In this document: piece by piece, positions 40,967 to 48,737 of the stretch
How the letters are laid out: every line of letters begins with the position of its first letter
How positions within the stretch are numbered: the stretch's first letter is position 1
NCBI GenBank assembly: GCA_018268895.1
Contig: JAFDVP010000001.1
Location: 496,001 to 560,000 of the forward strand
Source: Acidobacteriota bacterium
GTDB taxonomy: Bacteria; Acidobacteriota; Terriglobia; Terriglobales; Acidobacteriaceae
Length of the DNA: 64,000 nt
Direction: 5' to 3'
The notes under the pieces: generated by a model
The model's input: the letters and a program-made list of their open reading frames with translations, nothing else
Database searches by the model: none
What the model was told of the DNA's origin: nothing
Made by a program: the position numbers and the translations under genes

Positions 40967-41020
40967 TTGGCAAATGTGGACTGTTTCTTTAGAGTGGCGG
41001 GTGACCGGAAACTTCCGGTC
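40967..41020 (+). promoter_or_regulatory. Promoter and operator of the TetR-fadD transcript
   Basis: TTGGCA (40967-40972), 17 bp and TAGAGT (40990-40995) form a promoter. GACCGGAA-AC-TTCCGGTC (41003-41020), a perfect 8-bp inverted repeat, lies at the expected transcription start, ideal for autorepression by the TetR protein encoded directly downstream. Confidence 0.7.
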
Positions 41021-41031
41021 GTGAGGCCCAC

Positions 41032-41685
41032 CTGAAGCACAAAGAAGAAGCCGCAGGATCAAACGAAGAGGCGAGAGAAAAGCCGGGGGGGCCTTCTACG
41101 GGGCCGGGCAGCGAAAAGTATCAGAAGATTCTGGATGCCGCGGTCGAGGTTATCGCCGAACGCGGCTACTTCAACTCGCCTGTGAGTGCCATTGCAAAAC
41201 GCGCCGGCGTGGCCGACGGCACCATCTATCTCTACTTCAAAAGCAAGGACGATGTTCTGCGCACGGCGATCGATTCGACCTTCGGAAAGTTCTACGCTCA
41301 GGTCGAGGAGAGGTTCGAGACGCTAAAAAATCCGCGCGAGCAACTGGAGTACATCGCCGAAGTGCATCTCGCCAGTCACCAGGTCAACCGCAGCATGGCG
41401 GTCTTGATGCAGACCGAGATGCGTCAGAGCGCGAAGTTCATCGCCGAGTTCTCGCACCATCATCTCGTCAAGTACATCCAGGTCGTGCGCGAGGTCATCC
41501 GCCGTGGCCAGCAGGAGGGCATCTTCCGTCAGGACATCTCCGACGGCGTCGTCGCGCACTGCATGTTCGGCGCGATCGATGAGCTGCTCAGCTCCGCTGT
41601 TTTCACAGAGCGCGTTTATGATGCGAAGGTCACGGCACGGCAGGTGATGGACATTCTGATGAACGGCATCGCGACAGCCGGCTGA
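41032..41685 (+). CDS. TetR-family regulator with probable CTG start
   Basis: The C-terminal 167 residues follow a GTG at 41182, but that would cut the helix-turn-helix in half. The same frame stays open upstream to a TGA at 41002, and the extra residues (EKYQKILDAAVEVIAERGYFNSPVSAIAKRAGVADGTIYLYF; given here in parts) complete a normal TetR HTH: KILDAAVEVIAERGY, then VSAIAKRAGVADGTIYLYFK. No ATG, GTG or TTG exists there; CTG 41032 is the only near-start and has GAGG 5 bp upstream, giving 217 aa (normal length). It likely represses the acyl-CoA ligase gene in response to fatty acyl-CoA (inference). Confidence 0.82.
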   Translation: MKHKEEAAGSNEEAREKPGGPSTGPGSEKYQKILDAAVEVIAERGYFNSPVSAIAKRAGVADGTIYLYFKSKDDVLRTAIDSTFGKFYAQVEERFETLKNPREQLEYIAEVHLASHQVNRSMAVLMQTEMRQSAKFIAEFSHHHLVKYIQVVREVIRRGQQEGIFRQDISDGVVAHCMFGAIDELLSSAVFTERVYDAKVTARQVMDILMNGIATAG

Positions 41686-41702
41686 AGGGAAAAGGCGAAG
41701 GC

Positions 41703-43490
41703 ATGTTTGATCTGCGGACGGTAAACGATGTTTTTGTGCGGGCCACGTGGCGCGGCGATCGCACAGTTATGATGGAGCAGAGCGGCGTGGACCAGTGGAC
41801 GCCCATCAGCTCTACCGAGCTCTATGGCCGGGTGTGTGCGCTGGCGGATGTCTTTCGCGGCTGGGGGCTCGTCAAGGGCGACCGCGTGGCGATTCTTTCG
41901 GAGAACAGGTGGGAGTGGGCGGTAACAGACTTCGCCACACTCGTCATGGGCGGAGTCGATGTGCCGCTCTACCCAACGCTGACACCCGAGCAGATCGCCT
42001 ACATGCTCAAGGATTCAGGCGCTAGAGTCGCAGTGGTTTCGACGGCGGAGCAGTATGAGAAGGTGAAGGCCGCCGGAGACATCTCCACCCTTGAGCATGT
42101 CGTTGTGATGGATCCCGGCAGCTTCGATGGAGCGGAGAGCTTCGCCTCGCTGATATCCGGAGCAAAGCAGCGCGAGCAGCGTGACGCGGAGTTCGATGTC
42201 ATGGCGAAGACCTCGCGTCCGGGAGACCTTGCGACCATCATCTATACCTCGGGCACAACGGGCGAGCCGAAGGGCGTTATGCTCACGCACGGAAACCTCG
42301 CCAGCAATCTCAACTACTCGACCGGCCCGCTGGGGTTGAGCGACAAGGACACCGCGATCTCCTTTCTGCCGCTGTCGCACGTCACAGCGCGTCACCTCGA
42401 CTATGCGCTGCTGTGCCATGGAACGAAGCTGGCTTACTGCGCGAAGTTCGATCAGCTTCCAGCCGCGATGAAGGTCGTGCAGCCGACCATCTTCGTCGCC
42501 GTGCCCCGCGTCTACGAAAAAATCCGCCAGGCGGTAGAAGGCAAGTCTGCCGTCTCGCCGCTGAAGCTGAAGATACTCAACTGGGCGCTGGGCGTGGGCC
42601 GGAAGAACCGGGATGCGACGCTCAACGGCAGGCATCCGCGGAGCCTAGCGTGGATGCTGGCAGGGAAGCTGGTCTTCAGCAAAATCCACGAGGCCTTTGG
42701 GGGAAGGACGAGGACATTCATCTCAGGGGGTGCCCCCCTTGGGATGGACACAGCGGGCTGGTTTGCCGACACCGGCATCGTCATCCTTGAAGGCTACGGC
42801 CTCACCGAAACCTCGCCGGTGATCGCGCTGAACTACCCGGACGCATACAAAATCGGCACTGTCGGCAAGGCGCTCCCGAACGTGGAGTGCCGGTTTGCGG
42901 AAGACGGCGAGCTTGAGGTCAAGGGGCCGTCCATCTTTCCCGGCTACTGGAACAAGGAGAAGGAGACCAGAGAGGTCTTCACAGAAGACGGCTGGTTCAG
43001 AACGGGAGACATCGGCAACCTGGATCAGGACGGCTTCCTCTCGATCACCGACCGTAAGAAAGAGCTGCTCAAGACCAGCGGAGGCAAATTGATCGCGCCG
43101 CAACCTATCGAGAACAAGCTGAAGGCGAATATCCTGGTGGGTCATGCGGCGATGGTGGGCGACAAGCACAAGTTTGCCTGCGTATTGATCTCGCCCAATC
43201 TTGCGGCGTTGAAGAACTGGGCCAAAGCACAGGGAATTGCTACCGAAGACGCCGCCTTGCTGGTAAAAGAACCGAAGGTGGTCGAGGCGTATCGCGAGAT
43301 TGTGGAGAAAGTGAACGGCACTCTCGCAAACTTCGAGAGCATCAAGCGCGTATGCGTCGTGCCCGAGGAGTGGAGTGTCGAAGACGGCACCATGACGCCC
43401 AGCATGAAGCTGAAGCGACGCGTCGTAAACGAGAAGCACGCACGGCAGATTGCGGAGTTCTACGCCGACGAGGCCACGTCGAAGGGATAG
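41703..43490 (+). CDS. Long-chain fatty-acid--CoA ligase (AMP-binding)
   Basis: A 595-aa adenylate-forming enzyme. IIYTSGTTGEPKGVMLTH is the P-loop motif, EGYGLTETSPV the A5 motif, GWFRTGDIG and DRKKELLKTSGGK the hinge and A10 lysine regions. The layout matches the FAA1/FadD15-type ligases found in Acidobacteriota and Actinobacteria. It activates fatty acids to acyl-CoA at the membrane for degradation or lipid synthesis. It is 17 bp after the TetR gene and most likely under its control. Confidence 0.92.
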   Translation: MFDLRTVNDVFVRATWRGDRTVMMEQSGVDQWTPISSTELYGRVCALADVFRGWGLVKGDRVAILSENRWEWAVTDFATLVMGGVDVPLYPTLTPEQIAYMLKDSGARVAVVSTAEQYEKVKAAGDISTLEHVVVMDPGSFDGAESFASLISGAKQREQRDAEFDVMAKTSRPGDLATIIYTSGTTGEPKGVMLTHGNLASNLNYSTGPLGLSDKDTAISFLPLSHVTARHLDYALLCHGTKLAYCAKFDQLPAAMKVVQPTIFVAVPRVYEKIRQAVEGKSAVSPLKLKILNWALGVGRKNRDATLNGRHPRSLAWMLAGKLVFSKIHEAFGGRTRTFISGGAPLGMDTAGWFADTGIVILEGYGLTETSPVIALNYPDAYKIGTVGKALPNVECRFAEDGELEVKGPSIFPGYWNKEKETREVFTEDGWFRTGDIGNLDQDGFLSITDRKKELLKTSGGKLIAPQPIENKLKANILVGHAAMVGDKHKFACVLISPNLAALKNWAKAQGIATEDAALLVKEPKVVEAYREIVEKVNGTLANFESIKRVCVVPEEWSVEDGTMTPSMKLKRRVVNEKHARQIAEFYADEATSKG

Positions 43491-43518
43491 TATGTGCCCT
43501 CACGTTCACTTCACGATG

Positions 43519-43573
43519 TTGTCATCCTGAGCGAGTCATTGCGAAGCAATGACGTAGTCGAAGGATCTGCGGG
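43519..43573. repeat. Short intergenic repeat B, copy 3
   Basis: The long form: GTCATCCTGAGCGAG, then an inserted hairpin TCATTGC-GAA-GCAATGA, then GTAGTCGAAGGATCTGC. It lies between the acyl-CoA ligase and acid phosphatase genes. Confidence 0.8.
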
Positions 43574-43610
43574 TTGTACGACGTAGTGCAAAAGCCCGTT
43601 TGGAGGAGAG

Positions 43611-44432
43611 ATGAAGGCTCTGTTTCGACTGTTCGGGATGCTGTCCTTGTCGGCGGCTGTCAGTGTTGGCCAGGTCACCACGGAATCCGCGCCACCGTCC
43701 TGTCCGGCGAATCCTGGCGGCAGGCCGGTAAGCATCACGCCCGCAAAGCGTCCCACCGCGGAACAGATTAGACAAACCGCCGAGACGGCGGCTGCCGACC
43801 CCTCCATCATCGTCGCGGCCGAGCCTGTGCCCAACTTCGGCACCGAGCGCTATCGCCTTGCCGACTATGCAGAGTGCGTTGGCAGCGGCGGCTGCTACTG
43901 GGCCGATCTCGACGCTCAGACCAGACGCGCCGAGGCCGCGCTTGATCGCGCCGTTGCGCTCGCAAAGCCCGGTGAGAAGCTCGCCATCGTGCTCGATATC
44001 GACGAGACGTCGATGTCCGGCTTCTGCGAGCTGCGCCGCGAAGACTACGGATTTCTTCTCGCCTCCTTCAACAGGTGGGTCGTCACTCCCGAGGCCGCTG
44101 TGCCGATTCCGGGAACGGTAAGGCTGTTCAACAAGGCGCGCGCCGCGGGCGTCGAGGTCTTCTTCATCACCGGCCGATGGGACGAGCAGCGCGATGCGAC
44201 GGCGAAGAACCTGCAGCTTGCCGGCTACAAAGGGTGGAAGGGCCTCGCCCTGCGTGTCGGCCCGCAAAAACAGATGACCACTGTCGCCTACAAGAGCGAG
44301 GAGCGAAAGAAGATCGTCGATGCCGGTTACCGCATCGTATTGAACATGGGCGACCAGTGGAGCGACCTGAACGGTGATGCTCGCGGCAAGGTCAGCGTTA
44401 AGCTGCCGAATCCGTTCTACTATCTGCCTTGA
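43611..44432 (+). CDS. Secreted HAD-family acid phosphatase
   Basis: A 273-aa protein with a signal peptide (LFGMLSLSAAVSVGQ). The phosphatase domain (about 80-273) has the nucleophile motif LDIDETSMS, then FFITGRWDEQR with the Thr and Arg of motif II, and GDQWSDLNGD as motif III/IV. This is the class III acid phosphatase (plant VSP / HAD IIIB) group that dephosphorylates nucleotides and small phosphoesters in the envelope. The gene stands 30 bp before the MBL-fold gene and could share its transcript. Confidence 0.87.
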   Translation: MKALFRLFGMLSLSAAVSVGQVTTESAPPSCPANPGGRPVSITPAKRPTAEQIRQTAETAAADPSIIVAAEPVPNFGTERYRLADYAECVGSGGCYWADLDAQTRRAEAALDRAVALAKPGEKLAIVLDIDETSMSGFCELRREDYGFLLASFNRWVVTPEAAVPIPGTVRLFNKARAAGVEVFFITGRWDEQRDATAKNLQLAGYKGWKGLALRVGPQKQMTTVAYKSEERKKIVDAGYRIVLNMGDQWSDLNGDARGKVSVKLPNPFYYLP

Positions 44433-44462
44433 TGTTGCTGCACCCTGCGGAGGCGACACAAG

Positions 44463-45506
44463 ATGAATTTGGCAGACCCGGCTGAGATCGAACAGGCCCG
44501 GAGGTTCCTGCGGCATGCCCAGCGGCAGGAGCAGCGATTTCTCAACCCGGTTCCAACATCGGTCGGCGGGTGGAGAACGCTGCGCGACGCCTTACCGCTC
44601 TACCTCAATAACAAGGAAGAGAAGTTCCCCAAGAACCCTCTCGGGCCGTTTCGCACCGACCCGGCTCTCTACGATGCCGCTCCGGCCAGCGGCCTGCGCG
44701 TTACCTGGATGGGCCACTCCTCAACGCTGATCGAGATCGATGGCATGCGCGTGCTGACAGACCCCGTATGGGACCAGCGTGCCTCGCCCTTTCGCTGGGC
44801 CGGGCCGAAGCGGTTTTTCGATGCACCGCTGCCGCTGGAAAAGCTGCCGCGCCTCGACGCTGTGCTCATCTCGCATGACCACTACGATCACCTCGGCGAA
44901 TCGACGATACGAAAGCTCGCGCGCATGGACGCAATGCGCGACACCCAGTGGATCACATCGCTCGGCGTTGGAGAGATCCTTCAACAGTACGGCGTAAAGC
45001 GTCGCAGAATCGCCGAACTAGACTGGACACAAAGCATCGGCGACTCCGCGCTCCAAATCACTGCCGTTCCATCAAGACACTTCTCCGGGCGCAGCATGTT
45101 TAACCGCTTCGAGACGCTCTGGTCGGCCTTCGTGCTGAAGGGGCCAAAGCACAAGGTCTACTTCGGCGCCGACTCAGGACTGTGGGAGGGTTTCGAAGAG
45201 ATCGGTCACGAGTATGGCCCCTTTGATCTCACCATGCTCGAGATCGGCGCGTACAACGAGCTGTGGAAAGACATCCACATGGGCCCCGACGGCGCGGCGC
45301 AGGCATTCGCAGACCTCGGCGGCAAGGGACTCCTGATGCCAATTCACTGGGGCCTCTTCGACCTGGCATTGCACGGATGGCGGCAGCCGATCGAGCGAAT
45401 GCTCGAGGTGGCGGCTGAGAAGGGAATCGCCCTCTGGTCGCCCGAGCCCGGTGAGCCCGTCGAGGTCGTCGCCGCTACTGAGGTTCGCTCCGACTGGTGG
45501 CGCTAA
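44463..45506 (+). CDS. MBL-fold hydrolase, NAPE-PLD/UlaG-like
   Basis: A 347-aa beta-lactamase-fold metal hydrolase. VTWMGHSSTLIEIDG is the fold entry, ISHDHYDHLGEST is the metal motif, followed by His in PSRHFSGRS, Asp in YFGADSGLWEG and His in LMPIHWGLFDL. The arrangement and YNELWKDIHM stretch match bacterial relatives of N-acyl-phosphatidylethanolamine phospholipase D. There is no signal peptide, so it is probably cytosolic or membrane-associated. The substrate is unproven. Confidence 0.82.
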   Translation: MNLADPAEIEQARRFLRHAQRQEQRFLNPVPTSVGGWRTLRDALPLYLNNKEEKFPKNPLGPFRTDPALYDAAPASGLRVTWMGHSSTLIEIDGMRVLTDPVWDQRASPFRWAGPKRFFDAPLPLEKLPRLDAVLISHDHYDHLGESTIRKLARMDAMRDTQWITSLGVGEILQQYGVKRRRIAELDWTQSIGDSALQITAVPSRHFSGRSMFNRFETLWSAFVLKGPKHKVYFGADSGLWEGFEEIGHEYGPFDLTMLEIGAYNELWKDIHMGPDGAAQAFADLGGKGLLMPIHWGLFDLALHGWRQPIERMLEVAAEKGIALWSPEPGEPVEVVAATEVRSDWWR

Positions 45507-45544
45507 AGTCAGGCCGTCTCACACAAAATCCCCATAAAAGATAA

Positions 45545-45583
45545 TTTGTCATCCTGAGCGAAGCGCGCAGTCGAAGGACCTGC
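45545..45583. repeat. Short intergenic repeat B, copy 4
   Basis: GTCATCCTGAGCGAAGCGCG then CAGTCGAAGGACCTGC, upstream of the phosphofructokinase gene. Confidence 0.75.
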
Positions 45584-45653
45584 ATTTTCTTACGTACAAA
45601 ACCCCACCCGTCCAACTGATTTATGATTTTCCCGACGTTAAAAAGGAGATGCA

Positions 45654-46697
45654 ATGCGCATTGGGATGTTGACGGGCGGCGGTGACTGCCCCGGTCTGAA
45701 CGCTGTCATTCGTGCAGCGGTACGCAAAGGGATTCTGCACTACGGCGACGAGTTCGTCGGCTTTATGGAGGGCTGGCGCGGCGTCATTGACGACGTCACG
45801 ATGCCGCTGACCATGGAGACCACATCGGGGATTCTGCAAAAGGGCGGAACGATCCTGCGCTCGTCGCGCACCAATGTGAAGAAGATCCCCGGCGGCTTTG
45901 AGAAGTGCCTTGAGGTGATCGCCAAAAATAAGCTCGACGCTCTGATCGCGCTCGGCGGAGACGACACGCAGTCCATCTCGCTGGCGCTCAGCGAGCGCGG
46001 CGTCAAGTGTGTCGGCGTTCCCAAGACTATCGACAACGACCTCAGCGGCACCGACGCCTGCTTCGGATTCGACACCGCGGTGACCATCGCAACCGAGGCG
46101 GTCGATCGCCTGCACTCCACCGCGGAGGCGCACAACCGCGTGCTGGTATGCGAGGTCATGGGACGCGACGCCGGATGGATCGCCATCACGTCAGGCATTG
46201 CAGGAGGCGCGGATGCGATCTGCGTGCCCGAGGTGCCGATCGACATTGATGAGATCTGCCGCCTGTTGAAGTACCGCCACGACCACGGCAAGAAGTTCGG
46301 CATCGTCGTGGTAGCCGAGGGTGCAAAGTTGCCCGAAGGCGACCAGGCAACGCACGGCTCGTCCGTCGACTCCTTCGGCCACGTCCGCCTCAGCGGTATC
46401 GGCCAGCAGTTGGCCGAAGAGATCGAGAAGCGCACCAAATACGAGACCCGCAGCGTCAACCTCGGACACACGCAGCGCGGCGGTACGCCCTCGGCCTACG
46501 ACCGTATGCTGGCCTCCCGCTACGGCGTCAAGGCGATCGACCTTGTACACCAGGGCAGGTTCGGACGTCTGGTCGTGCTCAAGGGAACTGAGATCTCCGA
46601 CATCCCTCTGGCCGATGCCATCGCAAAGACACGCACCGTCGGGCAGGATTTGCTGGATGTGATGACCGGCCTCCAGCCTCCTAAAAATGCTGTTTAG
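45654..46697 (+). CDS. Phosphofructokinase, probably pyrophosphate-dependent
   Basis: A 347-aa PfkA-family enzyme. GGGDCPGLNAVIR is the donor loop, and PKTIDNDL the fructose-6-phosphate/Mg site. Numbering agrees with E. coli PfkA: position 104 is Asp (GGDDT) and position 124 is Lys (PKTIDND). Asp104 with Lys124 is the known signature of PPi-dependent enzymes; ATP enzymes have Gly104. It belongs to the group III class with Amycolatopsis PPi-PFK. Use of PPi makes the glycolytic step reversible. AAAAGGAG precedes the ATG. A nested hairpin follows the gene. Confidence 0.9.
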   Translation: MRIGMLTGGGDCPGLNAVIRAAVRKGILHYGDEFVGFMEGWRGVIDDVTMPLTMETTSGILQKGGTILRSSRTNVKKIPGGFEKCLEVIAKNKLDALIALGGDDTQSISLALSERGVKCVGVPKTIDNDLSGTDACFGFDTAVTIATEAVDRLHSTAEAHNRVLVCEVMGRDAGWIAITSGIAGGADAICVPEVPIDIDEICRLLKYRHDHGKKFGIVVVAEGAKLPEGDQATHGSSVDSFGHVRLSGIGQQLAEEIEKRTKYETRSVNLGHTQRGGTPSAYDRMLASRYGVKAIDLVHQGRFGRLVVLKGTEISDIPLADAIAKTRTVGQDLLDVMTGLQPPKNAV

Positions 46698-46745
46698 CGG
46701 TTAGTTATCAGTTATTTACTGGTAAATACCCTAAAAAATTGATTG

Positions 46746-46818
46746 AACGGGCGGAGAAAAGGGGATACAAAGAGTGTGCCGGGTTTCAACCGGGCTCTTC
46801 CCGGTTTTCCGCCCGTTT
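46746..46818 (+). terminator. Nested hairpin after pfk
   Basis: An outer stem pairs AACGGGCGGAGAAAA (46746-46760) with TTTTCCGCCCGTT (46805-46817), one bulged G. Inside lies AACCGGG-CTCTT-CCCGGTT (46788-46806) followed by TT. The two stems compete for the same T-run, so it may be a terminator or an attenuator ahead of the small HTH gene. Confidence 0.6.
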
Positions 46819-46846
46819 CTTTCTGGAATTGGAGCGTTCTTATCCA

Positions 46847-47098
46847 ATGGCACCAATGGCACAGGCTGCACCGCGCGAGGTGATGGACATCCGGCAGGCG
46901 TCCGAGTATCTCGGCATCAGCGGAGACACGCTGTACCGTTACGCCTCTGAAGGCTTCATCCCTGCCTTCAAACTGGGGAACCGCTGGCGGTTCAAAAAAT
47001 CCCTTCTCGACGCCTGGATGGACGAGAAGAGCGGTGTTGCTCCACCGCAGGCGCCCGTCTCCCCAAAGCAGAAAAAGCCCGCAGGTCGGGCACGCTAA
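46847..47098 (+). CDS. Small excisionase/MerR-type helix-turn-helix protein
   Basis: An 83-aa protein: MDIRQASEYLGISGDTLYRYASEG and FIPAFKLGNRWRFKKSLLDAWMD form the HTH_17 (excisionase-type) winged helix, followed by a Pro/Lys-rich basic tail. ATG 46847 has GGAG 12 bp upstream; TTG 46829 or ATG 46856 are alternatives. No integrase or phage gene is nearby, so it is more likely a chromosomal regulator than a true excisionase. Its target is unknown. Confidence 0.8.
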   Translation: MAPMAQAAPREVMDIRQASEYLGISGDTLYRYASEGFIPAFKLGNRWRFKKSLLDAWMDEKSGVAPPQAPVSPKQKKPAGRAR

Positions 47099-47181
47099 AG
47101 GCTCGATTCTTATCTCCCTTCCTCGATCACAATCCTGTTTATTCCTTGCAGCGTTGAACCATTCGTAGAATCGAATGGACT

Positions 47182-47739
47182 ATGAAAGAGATTGTCCGTT
47201 GTTCCTGGGCAGAGAGCGACCCTCTGCTGCGCACGTATCACGACGAAGAGTGGGGTGTTCCCGAGCACGACAGCCGCGCCCTATGGGAGAAGCTAATGCT
47301 CGATGGCTTCCAGGCTGGGTTGTCATGGCTGATCATCCTGCGCAAGCGCGATGAGTTTCGCAGGGTGTTCCACAACTTCGACCCCGAGAAGGTAGCGCGA
47401 ATGAAAGACGCCGATGTGAAGCGGCTTCTCGAAAACCCCGGGATCATCCGCTCACGTGCAAAGATCGAAGCGACAATCGGAGGCGCTCGCGCCTATTTGA
47501 AGATGCAGGCCGACGGCGAGGACTTCTCAAAGTTCGTCTGGGGGATGGCGGGCGATAAGCCGATCCGCAATACAACGGGCCACGTACCCGCAAAGACTCC
47601 GCTCTCCGAGGAGATGTCAAAGGCTCTCAAAAAGAGGGGTTTCAAGTTCGTTGGGCCTGTGATCGTCTACGCGTGGCTGCAAGCGACCGGCATTGTTAAC
47701 GATCACTCGTTGAATTGCTTTCGGAAATCGGCGAAGTAA
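47182..47739 (+). CDS. tag: DNA-3-methyladenine glycosylase I
   Basis: A 185-aa HhH-fold glycosylase that removes 3-methyladenine from alkylated DNA. The zinc ligands of Tag are all visible: Cys in IVRCSWAE, His in TYHDEEWGVP, and His/Cys in NDHSLNCF. LSWLIILRKRDEFRRVF is the conserved core helix. It is monocistronic and ends 16 bp from the convergent phosphoesterase gene. Confidence 0.95.
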   Translation: MKEIVRCSWAESDPLLRTYHDEEWGVPEHDSRALWEKLMLDGFQAGLSWLIILRKRDEFRRVFHNFDPEKVARMKDADVKRLLENPGIIRSRAKIEATIGGARAYLKMQADGEDFSKFVWGMAGDKPIRNTTGHVPAKTPLSEEMSKALKKRGFKFVGPVIVYAWLQATGIVNDHSLNCFRKSAK

Positions 47740-47755
47740 GGTTAGGCCTCCCACG

Positions 47756-48664
47756 CTAGGACGGCTGCAACGTAATGACCGTGATCTCAGGCGGGCAGGC
47801 GAAGCGGAACGGAAGCCCGACCGCCCCGATGCCGCGATTCACATAAAGCTGCATATCCCCAAAGCGAAAGTGTCCTTCAACATACTTCTGCCCCAGCGGC
47901 GGAAGGATCAGCGGACCGTAGAAGGGGATCCGCACCTGTCCTCCGTGCGAGTGGCCCGACAGCATCAGGTCGATCATCTTTGCCTTCGGGTGCTGGACCA
48001 CGGTATCGGCATAGTCGGGCTCGTGGGCCATCAGGATCACCGGGGCATCCTTCTTTTCAGGAAGCGTAAGATCCAGATCGGGGTGGCCGTTGCCGATATC
48101 ATCCGTTCCGCACAGCCAAAACCGTGAGCCGCCCCGTTCGATCGCCACATGCTGGTTGACGAGTACGGGAATCTTGAACGATCGCAGTGCCCCCGTCACC
48201 AGCGACGGACTTACCGCGACATCGTGGTTGCCAAGAATCGTGTAGGTCTCGGGCGCCTTGAGCTGGCTCAGTATCTCCGCCGCCCGGTGCGCGGCATGTT
48301 TGCTGGCAACAAAGGTGAGCGAACCCCGGGTCACGAAGTCGCCGGTCACCAGCACGAGGTCGGGCGTGAGCGCATTGATCCGATTGACGACGTGTTCGAG
48401 GAACAGAGGCTCCGTGAACTCGTCCAGGTGGATGTCCGATATCTGCACGATGCGGAAGCCGTGGAACTCCGTTGGAAGATCCACAATCCGCATCGTCGTC
48501 TCCACCTTGTCGATCACGTGCCTGGCAATCTCGCCCGAATAGAAGGCCAGTCCGGCTGCGGTTACACCCGATCCAACAATAAAAGTGCGGCGGGAGAACC
48601 TCGCTGGTGACGGTCTCGATTTGGACAACTCCGGCGGCGAAGAAACGCCCTGGGGAGAGGACAT
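47756..48664 (-). CDS. Tat-exported metallophosphoesterase (YkuE-like)
   Basis: A 302-aa protein with a twin-arginine signal (RFSRRTFIVGSGVTAAGLAFY, in part). The calcineurin-like domain has the five metal motifs: ISDIHLDEF, VTGDFV, LGNHDVAV, MAHEPDYAD and LSGHSHGGQ. YkuE and LpxG-type relatives act at the outer face of the membrane; YkuE is a known Tat substrate in Bacillus. A role in cleaving lipid or cell-wall phosphoesters is plausible. It is divergent from the M24 peptidase gene. Confidence 0.88.
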   Translation of the reverse strand: MSSPQGVSSPPELSKSRPSPARFSRRTFIVGSGVTAAGLAFYSGEIARHVIDKVETTMRIVDLPTEFHGFRIVQISDIHLDEFTEPLFLEHVVNRINALTPDLVLVTGDFVTRGSLTFVASKHAAHRAAEILSQLKAPETYTILGNHDVAVSPSLVTGALRSFKIPVLVNQHVAIERGGSRFWLCGTDDIGNGHPDLDLTLPEKKDAPVILMAHEPDYADTVVQHPKAKMIDLMLSGHSHGGQVRIPFYGPLILPPLGQKYVEGHFRFGDMQLYVNRGIGAVGLPFRFACPPEITVITLQPS

Positions 48665-48737
48665 AGTTCATGATAGCGGTTCCGAAGGAGTAAATCTCCT
48701 CCGGCACATGCCCCATTGGTTGAGTAGAATCAAAGGG

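Noticed and set aside
41182..41685. GTG 41182 as the TetR start
   Set aside because: It removes the first HTH helices that are clearly encoded upstream in the same frame.
46847..47098. Excisionase-like protein as a sign of a prophage or integrative element
   Set aside because: No integrase, attachment-site pair, tRNA or phage gene is present nearby; such small HTH proteins are common chromosomal genes.
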